From the NCBI GenBank assembly GCA_934630515.1, contig CAKTVV010000013.1, positions 25,288 to 89,287 on the forward strand: a stretch of 64,000 nt of DNA, read 5' to 3'. The number at the start of each line of letters is the position of its first letter. The stretch's first letter is position 1. Source of the stretch: an uncultured Eubacteriales bacterium. GTDB taxonomy: Bacteria > Bacillota > Clostridia > Oscillospirales > Acutalibacteraceae. The notes beneath the pieces were generated by a model, which had not been told where the DNA came from, made no database searches, and saw only the letters and a program-made list of their open reading frames with translations. The translations under genes were made by a program, and so were the position numbers. Of the stretch, positions 51,720-60,287 are shown in pieces.

Positions 51720-54700
51720 ATGCGAAAGAGCGGAAAACGTCTGTGGGCAGGGCTGCTGGCCTGTTTGGTGCTGGCGGCGGCGCTGCCCCTGTCCGTGTGG
51801 GCGGAGGAACCGGCGCTGACGATCACGACGGTGGAGCAGCTGGTGCAGTTCGCCTCTCAGGTGAACGGCGGCGACAGCTTTGAGGGAAAGACCGTGGTGC
51901 TGGCAGCCAATCTGGCGCTGGGGGGCGAGGAGAATCCCTGGACCGCCATCGGAACGGCCAGTGCGCCCTTTAAGGGCACCTTTGACGGAGGCTTTCATGT
52001 GGTCAGCGAGCTGTGGTCTGAGACCGGACTGTTTGGCTATGTGAATGGCGGCACGGTGCAGGATCTGGTGGTGCGGGGCACCGTCAAGGCGAAAGGCATG
52101 AATGGCGCCGGCGGTGTGGTCTCCACGCTTAAGGCGGGTACGGTCATGCGCTGCGGCAATGAGGCGGATGTGACCGGCGGCTCGGCTGTGGCTGGCGTAG
52201 TCGGCACGGTGCAGGGCGCCAGCACGGTGGAGGAATGCTACAATACCGGAGCTGTTACGGGCACCGTCGGTTATATCGGCGGCGTCACGGGTATGCATCT
52301 GAGTGCCGGTACCGTGCTGAGCTGCTATAATACCGGAGCGGTCACCGGTCCGGCAACGGTCGGCGGTGTAGCGGGCGGATATAAAAACGCCCGGTCGTTG
52401 GTGATGCGGAATAGCTACAATGCCGGAGCCGTAGTCGATTCCGTAAGCTATAATAACAACATCGGAGCGGTACTGGGTGCTTGGAAAAACGGCACCATTG
52501 AAAATTGCTACTATCTGACCGGCGTTGGTTCGGATAGCCGTGCGGGCGTCACAGAGGTGTCCTCCCTGACGGCGGCGCAGCTGGGCGAGGCGTTCACCGA
52601 TGGGGCGACGACGCCGGTGCTGGCTTGGGAGAGCCGGATCTGCACCGATGCGCCGGTGCGCCCGCAATTCGTGGAGCGCACGGAGCTGTCGGCGCAGCTG
52701 GCGGATCGGATCCGGGCGGCGGTGCGCAGCGCCAAGACGGTCGCCGGCGTTACCGATACGCTGCTGGGCGACGAGGCGTACTGCGCCGGTGCCAGCTCTA
52801 CGGCGACGGACTGGATGGCGCTGGCGATGGGGCGTTTCGGCTATGCCAACGGGAGCGGCTATCACTATCTCATCGAGGACGGTACCGGCTATGAGACGTA
52901 CCGGGCAGCGCTGCAGAGCTATGTGGAAAAGACCTATGCCGCCAACGGCGGTGTGCTGCATACGACGAAGGCTACCGAGTGGCACCGGGCGGTGGTGGCG
53001 CTGGCGGCGCTGGGCGGCGATCCGACCCATTGCGGCACCTATAACGGGAACGCCATTGACCTGATCGCTGACGGCAGCTATAACAATAGCCTGCGTGGCG
53101 GTCCCGGCACCCAGGGGCTGAACGGCTGGATCTGGGGTCTGATCGCACTGGATACAGGGATGTATACCGTTCCGGCAGACGCCCGGTATTCCCGGCAGAC
53201 CTTTATCACCGAGATCCTGCAGCTGCAGCTGGCGGACGGCGTGAACGGCAACACCTACGGCGGCTGGGTGCTGGGCGGCTACGGCGGCCAGTCGGATGTG
53301 GATATGACCGCTATGGCGATTCAGGCGCTGGCTCCCTATTATAACGAGGAGACGGTGTACACCTATACCAATAAGAGCACCGGGAGCACGGTGTCCAAAA
53401 CCGTGCGGCAGTGCGTCGATGAGGCACTGGACCGTCTTGGCACCATGCAGAACCAGAATGGCGGCTTTACCTCTTGGAATACGGAAAATGCGGAGAGTAT
53501 CGCACAGGTGCTGGTGGCGCTGTGCGCTCTGGGCATCGATCCGGCGGCGGACAGCCGGTTTATTACGCCGTCCGGCGTGACCCTGCTGGACGGGCTGCTG
53601 CGGTTCGGTACGGCGAACGGCGGTTTCTCTCATGCGCTGAACGGCGCTTGGAACTCCATGGCAAACGATCAGGCAACCTATGCGCTGGTGGCGTATTGGC
53701 GGCTGGAGAATCGGATGCGGGCGCTGTACGATATGCGGGCAAATATGTCCGACGCAGCAGCGGCGGCGGTAGAAGCTGCCGAGACGGCCATCGGGGCGGC
53801 GGATGATCCCACGGCGGCGGACTATAAGGCAAAGCTTAAAACGGCACTGGCGGCGTTCCGGACGGTGCCGGCAGAGGAGCAGCGGTATGTGCGCCGCTAT
53901 GCGGCGCTGGCGGCTGCCATTGCCATGGTGGGCGGTGAAGCGGCGCTGGATACCGATGCGCCCTATGCGGTCTCTCTGGAGATCACCAAGACGCCGGACA
54001 AAACGGTGTATACCGAGGGGGATCGCTTTGATCCTGCCGGAATGGTGGTCACGGTGACCTATAGCGACGGATCTGCGGCGGCGGTGACGGATTACACGCT
54101 GTCGGAGACCGGCGGACTGGAGCTGTCCGTGCAGCAGGTGATTGTATCCTGGGGCGTGCTGAAGGCGTCTGTAGCCATTGAAGTACAGGATCGGATTCCT
54201 TGGGCAGGCACCGGCACGGAGGCGGATCCCTATCGGATCGGGACTGCAGAGGAGCTGAAAACGCTGGCAGACTGGACCAACGCCGGAAAGCCTACCGCCG
54301 GAAAGTATTTTGTGCTGACCGCCGATGTGGATCTGAGTGAGTACGAAAGCTGGACGCCCATCGGGCGGAGCGGACGGCCGTTCTTCGGCAGCTTTGACGG
54401 GCAGGGGCATGCTGTGGACAATCTGTGTTCTAAGCAGGGCGGCCTGTTCGGCACGGCGGGGATCGTCAGCCTGAATGCGGCGGTGCGTCCCGTCATCCGG
54501 AATGTGGGCGTGGCAAGCGGTACGATTAACGCCCCCAATCTGTCTTGGATTGGCGGTATTGTCGGCTGGAGCAACGGCGTGGATGTGATCAACTGCTGGA
54601 ATGGTGCGGACATCGTATGCAGCGGCTACAGCGGTGGTATTGTCGGCACGGTGCGGGACGGCGGCGAGAGCCGCATTGAGGGCTGCTATAACCGGGGCTC

Positions 54701-55520
54701 CATCACCGCCCGGAACACAAATGTGGGCGGTATCGTCGGGCATCTGGCTGCCGATTCTAACGGCACATCCGTACATGTGACGGTGGCGGACTGCTATAAT
54801 GTGGGGACGATCACCGCCGCCGACGATGCCGGCGGTATCGTCGGACGGGCGCAGGATGGTCATACCGTAAAGCGCTGCTATAATAGCGGCGCCGTTACAG
54901 TGAACGGAAAGAATATTCTGACCGGTGCAGCCGGCGTTGTCGCCTATATGACCTCGGAAAATACGGTGGCGGATTGCTACTATGATGCGGGGCTGAACAG
55001 CTGTGGAGTTGCTCACGGAGAGGATACGACCGTCGGCAAAACGGCACAGCAGCTGCGGGATACGACGATGTTGGCATTGTTGGGCGACGCTTTCAAGGCG
55101 GACCCCTATGCGCTGGAGAACGGCGGCTATCCGCTGCTGACCTGGCAGTCCACGGCGTCGGCGGAGGCTGTGGATGCGGTCCGGGCGCTGGTGGATGCCA
55201 TCGGAACGGTGTCGCTGGAGCGTGAGGAAGCGATCCGGCAGGCTCGTGCCGGATACGACGCCCTGTCGGCGGAGCTGCAGGCGCTGGTGGCGAACTATGG
55301 CACGCTGACGGCGGCGGAGGAGACGCTGGCGCAGCTGAAGGCAGCGCAAAATACCGGGGACACGGCGAATGGCGGTAAGACGGACAGCGGCAGTCATGCG
55401 ACCCCCGCCATGGGCGAGCATGCGCCGGTGCTGGCGGCTGTTTGCTGGCTGCTGGGAAGCGTGGCTGCTGTGACATGGGTCGGCAAAAGACGTAAATGGC
55501 ACAGCACAGAGCAGGAGTGA
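51720..55520 (+). CDS. Large secreted protein: GLUG-type repeats, alpha/alpha-toroid, Ig-like domain
   Basis: 1266 aa. Signal peptide 1-28. GLUG-like repeats at ~35-265 (repeated ECYNTGAVTG, SCYNTGAVTG); a terpene-cyclase-like toroid at ~325-665 (KATEWHRAVVALAALGGDP, GLNGWIWGLIALD, DVDMTAMAIQALAPYYN); a helical linker; a bacterial Ig-like domain ~750-825; a second GLUG block ~825-1150; and at the end TPAMGEH, a membrane helix (~1236-1256) and GKRRK, like a cell-wall sorting or anchor signal. The toroid resembles the alpha domain of intrinsic factor/transcobalamin. First gene behind the riboswitch; RBS AAGGAG. An ATG at 51456 lies inside the riboswitch and is not used. Corrinoid binding is inferred. 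Confidence 0.85.
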   Translation: MRKSGKRLWAGLLACLVLAAALPLSVWAEEPALTITTVEQLVQFASQVNGGDSFEGKTVVLAANLALGGEENPWTAIGTASAPFKGTFDGGFHVVSELWSETGLFGYVNGGTVQDLVVRGTVKAKGMNGAGGVVSTLKAGTVMRCGNEADVTGGSAVAGVVGTVQGASTVEECYNTGAVTGTVGYIGGVTGMHLSAGTVLSCYNTGAVTGPATVGGVAGGYKNARSLVMRNSYNAGAVVDSVSYNNNIGAVLGAWKNGTIENCYYLTGVGSDSRAGVTEVSSLTAAQLGEAFTDGATTPVLAWESRICTDAPVRPQFVERTELSAQLADRIRAAVRSAKTVAGVTDTLLGDEAYCAGASSTATDWMALAMGRFGYANGSGYHYLIEDGTGYETYRAALQSYVEKTYAANGGVLHTTKATEWHRAVVALAALGGDPTHCGTYNGNAIDLIADGSYNNSLRGGPGTQGLNGWIWGLIALDTGMYTVPADARYSRQTFITEILQLQLADGVNGNTYGGWVLGGYGGQSDVDMTAMAIQALAPYYNEETVYTYTNKSTGSTVSKTVRQCVDEALDRLGTMQNQNGGFTSWNTENAESIAQVLVALCALGIDPAADSRFITPSGVTLLDGLLRFGTANGGFSHALNGAWNSMANDQATYALVAYWRLENRMRALYDMRANMSDAAAAAVEAAETAIGAADDPTAADYKAKLKTALAAFRTVPAEEQRYVRRYAALAAAIAMVGGEAALDTDAPYAVSLEITKTPDKTVYTEGDRFDPAGMVVTVTYSDGSAAAVTDYTLSETGGLELSVQQVIVSWGVLKASVAIEVQDRIPWAGTGTEADPYRIGTAEELKTLADWTNAGKPTAGKYFVLTADVDLSEYESWTPIGRSGRPFFGSFDGQGHAVDNLCSKQGGLFGTAGIVSLNAAVRPVIRNVGVASGTINAPNLSWIGGIVGWSNGVDVINCWNGADIVCSGYSGGIVGTVRDGGESRIEGCYNRGSITARNTNVGGIVGHLAADSNGTSVHVTVADCYNVGTITAADDAGGIVGRAQDGHTVKRCYNSGAVTVNGKNILTGAAGVVAYMTSENTVADCYYDAGLNSCGVAHGEDTTVGKTAQQLRDTTMLALLGDAFKADPYALENGGYPLLTWQSTASAEAVDAVRALVDAIGTVSLEREEAIRQARAGYDALSAELQALVANYGTLTAAEETLAQLKAAQNTGDTANGGKTDSGSHATPAMGEHAPVLAAVCWLLGSVAAVTWVGKRRKWHSTEQE

Positions 55521-55525
55521 GAAGA

Positions 55526-56950
55526 ATGAAGCACAAGCGCTGGCGGTTGCTGGCGGTCTGTCTGTGTCTGTTTTGCAGTTGTTTGTTTTCGTGGGCACTG
55601 CCGGCAGCGGCAGCGCCCACGCTGACAACCACCTTGACGGATAATGCGGTGCAGCGGGGGAGCAAAAAGACCTTCGACGTATGGGCACGAAACGGCGCCG
55701 GTAACAAGATACGGGCGACGGTGCAGCTGAACGGACAGACGGTGGCGCCGACCTGGGAGGATGAGGAAAAATCCAGCTATACGCTGGTATTTACCCGGGA
55801 GGGCGCCAACACGGTTACCGTCTCTGCCTCCGCCGACGGCGGAAAGAAGACGACGCTGACCTACCATATCACCTACCGGAAAGCGCAGCCCGGCGAGAAG
55901 ATCGGCACGGCTGTCTGGAGTGTGGAGCTGTTTACCGTGGGATGCGGTTACTTGATCCCACCGGTGGAGGTACCCATCTATGAGGGGGAGACCGCCGCCG
56001 AGCAGCTGGTGCGGCTGCTCCACGACAACGGACTGGTGGGCTATTACGGCGGCGAGGTGAAGCAGAGCTTTTATCTGGCGTATGTAGCGGACGGCACGGC
56101 GGCAGGCGAGCGGTATAACGGTTACCGCAAAAGCGGCACCCCCCGTAATCCCCGGCCGCTGGGCATCACCCCGTCGATCCCGGCGGTGCTGACGCCGTAC
56201 TTGCAGGCGCAGATGAATTATTTTGACCCGGAGGATTACGCCAGCCGTTCGGTCGGCTATCTGGGGGAATTTGTGTTTACGAACGGCTCCGGCTGGATGT
56301 ACAGCGTGAATCATGTGTTCCCCAATGTGGGATTTGCCGACGCCTATCCGGCGAACGGCGATACCGTGCGGGTGCAGTTTACGCTGGGTTATGGGGCGGA
56401 TATCGGCGGCGCCGGGGCGATGGGCTCCGGCGTAACGGACGCATATTTTACCGTCGCCAATAAGGACGCACTGACCCGGCAGATCGCTGCTGCCCGGCAG
56501 AGCGGACGATTGACGGAAGCGGCGGTCAAGCGCACCTATGAAGCGGCGCTGACCGCTGCCTATACGCTGGATGCATCGCAAACGGCGGTGGATGCGGCGG
56601 AGACCGCTTTGCGGCAGGCGCTGTCTGCCGCTCCGGCGGTGCCGTCCGTCTCCGCCCCGGCGGGTACAACGGCAGCCGAAAATTCGGCTGCTGCTCCCAC
56701 GACAACAGCGCCGAGCGGCTCTTTCCTCCCGGCGGAGGCGGCGCTCGGGGCAGATCCAGCCTCGGAGCCGGAGGAGTCATCCGGTCTTACGGAGCGTGCG
56801 GATACGGCGCAGCCGGCGGAGCGCAGCTCCGGCGGCGTAGTGGTCGTATGTGCGGTGATGGGTGTCGTGCTGATCGGTACGGCGGGTATGATCGTATATT
56901 GGGAATATAAGCGTCGTGCCGCCGGGAAAGGAACGGAAACCGATGCATAA
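55526..56950 (+). CDS. Secreted Ig-like and DUF4430 protein with membrane anchor
   Basis: 474 aa, 5 bp after the previous gene. Signal peptide 1-30; beta-sandwich Ig-like domain ~30-115; DUF4430 (transcobalamin C-terminal-like) domain ~120-295, with GYLIPPVEVPIYEGETAAEQ and the diagnostic GSGWMYSVNHVFPNVG...NGDTVRVQF; a helical segment ~310-360; a Thr/Ala/Pro linker; one membrane helix (~437-457) and YKRRA. In human B12 carriers a DUF4430-like beta domain covers the corrinoid held by a toroid; the toroids here are separate proteins. The next gene's start overlaps its stop by 8 bp. Confidence 0.88.
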   Translation: MKHKRWRLLAVCLCLFCSCLFSWALPAAAAPTLTTTLTDNAVQRGSKKTFDVWARNGAGNKIRATVQLNGQTVAPTWEDEEKSSYTLVFTREGANTVTVSASADGGKKTTLTYHITYRKAQPGEKIGTAVWSVELFTVGCGYLIPPVEVPIYEGETAAEQLVRLLHDNGLVGYYGGEVKQSFYLAYVADGTAAGERYNGYRKSGTPRNPRPLGITPSIPAVLTPYLQAQMNYFDPEDYASRSVGYLGEFVFTNGSGWMYSVNHVFPNVGFADAYPANGDTVRVQFTLGYGADIGGAGAMGSGVTDAYFTVANKDALTRQIAAARQSGRLTEAAVKRTYEAALTAAYTLDASQTAVDAAETALRQALSAAPAVPSVSAPAGTTAAENSAAAPTTTAPSGSFLPAEAALGADPASEPEESSGLTERADTAQPAERSSGGVVVVCAVMGVVLIGTAGMIVYWEYKRRAAGKGTETDA

Positions 56951-58814
56951 GCGTGTGCTGAGTCTGGTGTTGGCGCTGCTGTGTTTGGCGGCGAGCGCCG
57001 CCGGAATCCCGACAGCAGCAGCGAGCGCTGCCACGCCCCAGACGGTGGCGGAGGGCATCCTTGCCTGGAAAAGAACCGATCTGGGCGTGGGCGCTTCGGA
57101 GGCGCTTATCGGAAATGCTCTGCTGGACCTGGCGGGAACCACCCCTGGCGACTGGTATCCCTTTGGATTGGGGCGTTGGGAAATTGAGGATAACTACGCC
57201 GGGTATCTGGCGGTGATTCGGGATCGGGTGGAGGAGCGGTACCGCCAGCCGGAAAAGCTGAGCGCCGCCAAAGCCACCGAGTGGCACCGGATCGCACTGG
57301 CGGTGGCGGCGCTGGGGGGCGACCCAACCAGCTGCGGGCAGGATGCGAATGGGGATCCGATCAACCTGATTGCCGACGGCACCTATGACCGGGGAAATAC
57401 CACATCTTTGGGGCGGCAGGGGATCAATGGCTGGATCTGGGGTCTGATTGCGCTGGACAGCCGCCGGTATGCAGTGCCGGCAGGTGCCCACGATACCCGG
57501 GATACCATCCTGACCGAGATCCTGCGGCAGCAGCTGGCGGATGGCGGCTTTGCGCTCAGCGGTATGGTGGCTGACCCGGATATAACCGCCATGGCGGTGC
57601 AGGCGCTGGCACCCTACTATAACAGCGAACAGGTCTATACCTACGCCGTTAAGGGCGCCGGAGCGACGGTATCCAAGACAGTGCATCAGGTGACGGAGGA
57701 GGCGCTGGCGTGCCTTTCTGCCCTGCAGCTGGACACCGGCGGCTATGAGAGCTGGGGGACGGCGAATGTGGAGAGTGCCGATCAGGTGCTGGTGGCGCTG
57801 TGCTGTCTGGGGCTGGATCCTTTGAGCGATGCCCGGTTTATCAAAAACGGGCATACATTGCTGGACGGTATTTTGCTGTACCGCATGGCGGACGGCGGCT
57901 TTGTCCATTCCTTTACCTACGATCCGGACAACCCTACCTCGCTGCCGGATCAGTCCAATTCCATGGCGGGGGAGCAGACGCTCTACGCCATGGCGGCGCT
58001 GTGGCGGCAGCAGCAGGGGATGCGCACCCTCTACGATTGCCGTCCGGAACCCGGTACGGCGCTGCGGCAGCGAATCGAAACGCTGAACGAACAGCTGGCG
58101 GCGGTGACGGCGCAGACCGACCGGGAAACTCTCCGCAGCCTGCTGACGACGTTTTATGCGCTGCCGGAGGAGGAACGCAGCTATGTGACCGGCTATTGGA
58201 CGTTGGCAGAGGCGGCACGGGCGGCGCAGCTGGATGTGGCGGCGATCGCCGCCGCCACCCCGGTGGTGGAAAGCCCGCCGGACGCCGCCGACGGCACGGC
58301 GCAGACGGTGTTTACGGACGAGGATCGCCGGATGGCGGACACACTGCCCCGCCCGCTGACGACGGAGCAGTATGTGCTGGTGACGACCCTGCTGGATAAG
58401 GTGCAGAGGTCGGTGGAGTTTGACGGCAGGGCGGCGTATATTGCAGCGCTGCAGGAGGCTAAGACGGCGATCGCCGCCATTCAGACCGAGATCGACCGTC
58501 TGAATGCGGACATAAAAGCACAGCTGTATCCCTATGAGCAGCTCACGCTGCGGGATCGGGCGGCGGTGAATGCGATCGTTGCCCGTTATACGGCGCTCAG
58601 TCCCTATGACCGGACACGCATTGCCGGTTGGGAGGATGTCCTCAAGACCAAGACCAAGCTGGATGATCAGCTGCGGGGAATTGCCATCGGCGGCGGTGTG
58701 GCGGCGGTGACGGTGGTGCTGGCGGCGGTGCTGTGGCGGCGCATCCGAAAGCGCCGCCGCCGGAAGGCGCTGGCAATGGAGGAGCTTGCCCGGGAATACG
58801 CCGACGAGGAATAA
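56943..58814 (+). CDS. Secreted alpha/alpha-toroid protein with membrane anchor
   Basis: 623 aa. Signal peptide 1-29 (ends ASA). Residues ~35-370 form a toroid clearly related to that of the 1266-aa protein: KATEWHRIALAVAALGGDP, GINGWIWGLIALD, DITAMAVQALAPYYN and ADQVLVALCCLGLDP are shared blocks, with DG(G)F...ESWG repeats as in prenyltransferase/squalene-cyclase repeats. A helical stalk (~390-575), a membrane helix (~582-603) and RRIRKRRRRK follow. The catalytic acid of true cyclases (DxDD) is not seen, so binding, not catalysis, is likely. Confidence 0.88.
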   Translation: MHKRVLSLVLALLCLAASAAGIPTAAASAATPQTVAEGILAWKRTDLGVGASEALIGNALLDLAGTTPGDWYPFGLGRWEIEDNYAGYLAVIRDRVEERYRQPEKLSAAKATEWHRIALAVAALGGDPTSCGQDANGDPINLIADGTYDRGNTTSLGRQGINGWIWGLIALDSRRYAVPAGAHDTRDTILTEILRQQLADGGFALSGMVADPDITAMAVQALAPYYNSEQVYTYAVKGAGATVSKTVHQVTEEALACLSALQLDTGGYESWGTANVESADQVLVALCCLGLDPLSDARFIKNGHTLLDGILLYRMADGGFVHSFTYDPDNPTSLPDQSNSMAGEQTLYAMAALWRQQQGMRTLYDCRPEPGTALRQRIETLNEQLAAVTAQTDRETLRSLLTTFYALPEEERSYVTGYWTLAEAARAAQLDVAAIAAATPVVESPPDAADGTAQTVFTDEDRRMADTLPRPLTTEQYVLVTTLLDKVQRSVEFDGRAAYIAALQEAKTAIAAIQTEIDRLNADIKAQLYPYEQLTLRDRAAVNAIVARYTALSPYDRTRIAGWEDVLKTKTKLDDQLRGIAIGGGVAAVTVVLAAVLWRRIRKRRRRKALAMEELAREYADEE

Positions 58815-58842
58815 GATAGCAGGAAAAGGGGTGAAGTCGGAG

Positions 58843-59400
58843 ATGAAAAAGGATATCGTGGTGTTCTGCACCATCGTGCTGCTGGTGGCGGTGCTGGTGA
58901 ACGGCACCCAGATCCAATCGGTGGACGAATACTATCTCACCCACATCGACGACATCACGCCGGAGAGCGAGACCGTGATCATCAGCATCCGTTGCGATAC
59001 GATTCTGCAGAATTACGATCAGCTGGATCCGCCCCTGCGTTCCGAGCAGTATGTGCCGCCGGACGGGGTGATCCTGCCTCCGACGGAATATGTGCTGCGC
59101 CCGGGGGATACGGTGTTTGACATTCTGGATCGGGCGGTGCGGTACAACCGCATCCAGATGGAATATCAGGGCGCCGATGAGAATAGCTTTGGCAGCGTCT
59201 ATATTCAGGGTATCCACTATTTGTATGAGTTCTCCTGCGGTCCGCTGTCGGGCTGGATGTACCGGGTGGACGGCGAGTATCCCCAGTATGGCTGCTCCAA
59301 GTACACCCTGCAGGACGGACAGGTGGTGGAATGGGTCTACACCTGCGATCTGGGGCGGGACGTAGGCTGCGTCTGGAGCGGAGAGGGGATGCAAGCATGA
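58843..59400 (+). CDS. Small membrane-anchored DUF4430 protein
   Basis: 185 aa. N-terminal hydrophobic helix (residues 4-22) as uncleaved anchor or signal peptide, then a DUF4430 domain at ~75-182: LRPGDTVFDILDRAVRYN, GIHYLYEFSCGPLSGWMYRVDGE (split here: GSGW-type block LSGWMYRVDGEYPQYG) and VVEWVYTCDLG. The domain is the C-terminal beta domain of transcobalamin-like proteins without any toroid. A GTG at 58831 is also in frame; 58843 is preferred (AGGAAAAGG 13 nt upstream). Its stop overlaps the ecfT start (ATGA). Confidence 0.85.
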   Translation: MKKDIVVFCTIVLLVAVLVNGTQIQSVDEYYLTHIDDITPESETVIISIRCDTILQNYDQLDPPLRSEQYVPPDGVILPPTEYVLRPGDTVFDILDRAVRYNRIQMEYQGADENSFGSVYIQGIHYLYEFSCGPLSGWMYRVDGEYPQYGCSKYTLQDGQVVEWVYTCDLGRDVGCVWSGEGMQA

Positions 59401-60287
59401 AACCGGAGCGGGCGTTTGCCCAGTACCATCCGGCGGTGCTGCTGGGCTATTTTCTGGCGGTGCTGCTGGTGGCGATGTTTGTGGTCAACCCGGTGCTGCA
59501 GCTGTGTGCGCTGGGGGGCGGCATCCTGTTTGGGGCGATGCTGTCCCGGCGGCAGGAGCTGCCCGGCGATATCGGCTTTTATGTGCCGATGTTTCTGCTG
59601 GTGAGCATCACCAACCCGCTGTTTTCCCATAACGGCGTGACGCCGCTGTTTTTTCTCAACGGCAACCCGGTCACGCTGGAGGCATTTGTATATGGGGCGG
59701 CGCTGGGGGTAACGGTCATTGGCGTGATGCTGTGGTGCCGCTGCTATCAGCGGGTGATGTCCAGCGATAAATTCTTGTATCTGTGCGGCCGGGCGCTGCC
59801 CCGGCTGGGATTGGTGCTGTCCATGGCGCTGCGGTTCGTTCCCCGGTTCAAGCGGCAGATGCGGCGGGTATCCGCCGCCCAAAAGGCGATGGGACTCTAT
59901 ACCTCCCGCAGCATTGTCAGCCGGCTGCAGAGTACCCTGCGGGTGCTGGGGGCGATGGTGGCATGGTCGCTGGAGAATGCGCTGGACACCGCCGCCTCCA
60001 TGAAGGCACGGGGCTACGGCTCCGGGCGGCGTACCCAGTATAGCCTGTTCCGCTTTCGGGCGGCAGACGGATGGCTGCTGGGGGCGACTTTGGTGCTGTG
60101 CGGCGCCGCTTTGGCGGCGGTGGCAGCCGGGCAGCTGCGGTTTTACTATTATCCCCGGGTGAGCGCACTGCCCACGTCTCCGGGGGCGATCGGCGGCTAT
60201 GTGGCGTTTGGCGGGCTGTCGTTTTTGCCGTTTATTTTAGAGGTAAAGGAGGCGCTGGTGTGGAAATACTACGTATCGAGGATCTGA
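59397..60287 (+). CDS. ecfT: ECF transporter transmembrane subunit EcfT
   Basis: 296 aa. Four to six membrane helices and the coupling motif with SMKARGYGSGRRTQ (~residues 199-212) and an ARG-type second motif (KAMGLYTSRSI), through which EcfT grips the ATPases. It joins the S component (61915) with the double ATPase. The ATG overlaps the stop of the previous gene; the ATPase gene starts 28 bp before its end. Confidence 0.92.
   Translation: MKPERAFAQYHPAVLLGYFLAVLLVAMFVVNPVLQLCALGGGILFGAMLSRRQELPGDIGFYVPMFLLVSITNPLFSHNGVTPLFFLNGNPVTLEAFVYGAALGVTVIGVMLWCRCYQRVMSSDKFLYLCGRALPRLGLVLSMALRFVPRFKRQMRRVSAAQKAMGLYTSRSIVSRLQSTLRVLGAMVAWSLENALDTAASMKARGYGSGRRTQYSLFRFRAADGWLLGATLVLCGAALAAVAAGQLRFYYYPRVSALPTSPGAIGGYVAFGGLSFLPFILEVKEALVWKYYVSRI

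Noticed and set aside
52200..52440. Repeated TGCTATAATACCGGAGC-like units that could be taken for a CRISPR or DNA repeat
   Set aside because: They encode the CYNTGAV part of GLUG repeats, vary at third codon positions and have no regular spacers.
51585..55688. Very long open frame (over 1300 codons) on the minus strand opposite the GLUG/toroid gene
   Set aside because: Its composition (Arg/His/Gln-rich, low hydrophobic order) is that of an antisense shadow in GC-rich DNA; no RBS or recognisable domain. The plus-strand protein has signal peptide and domains.
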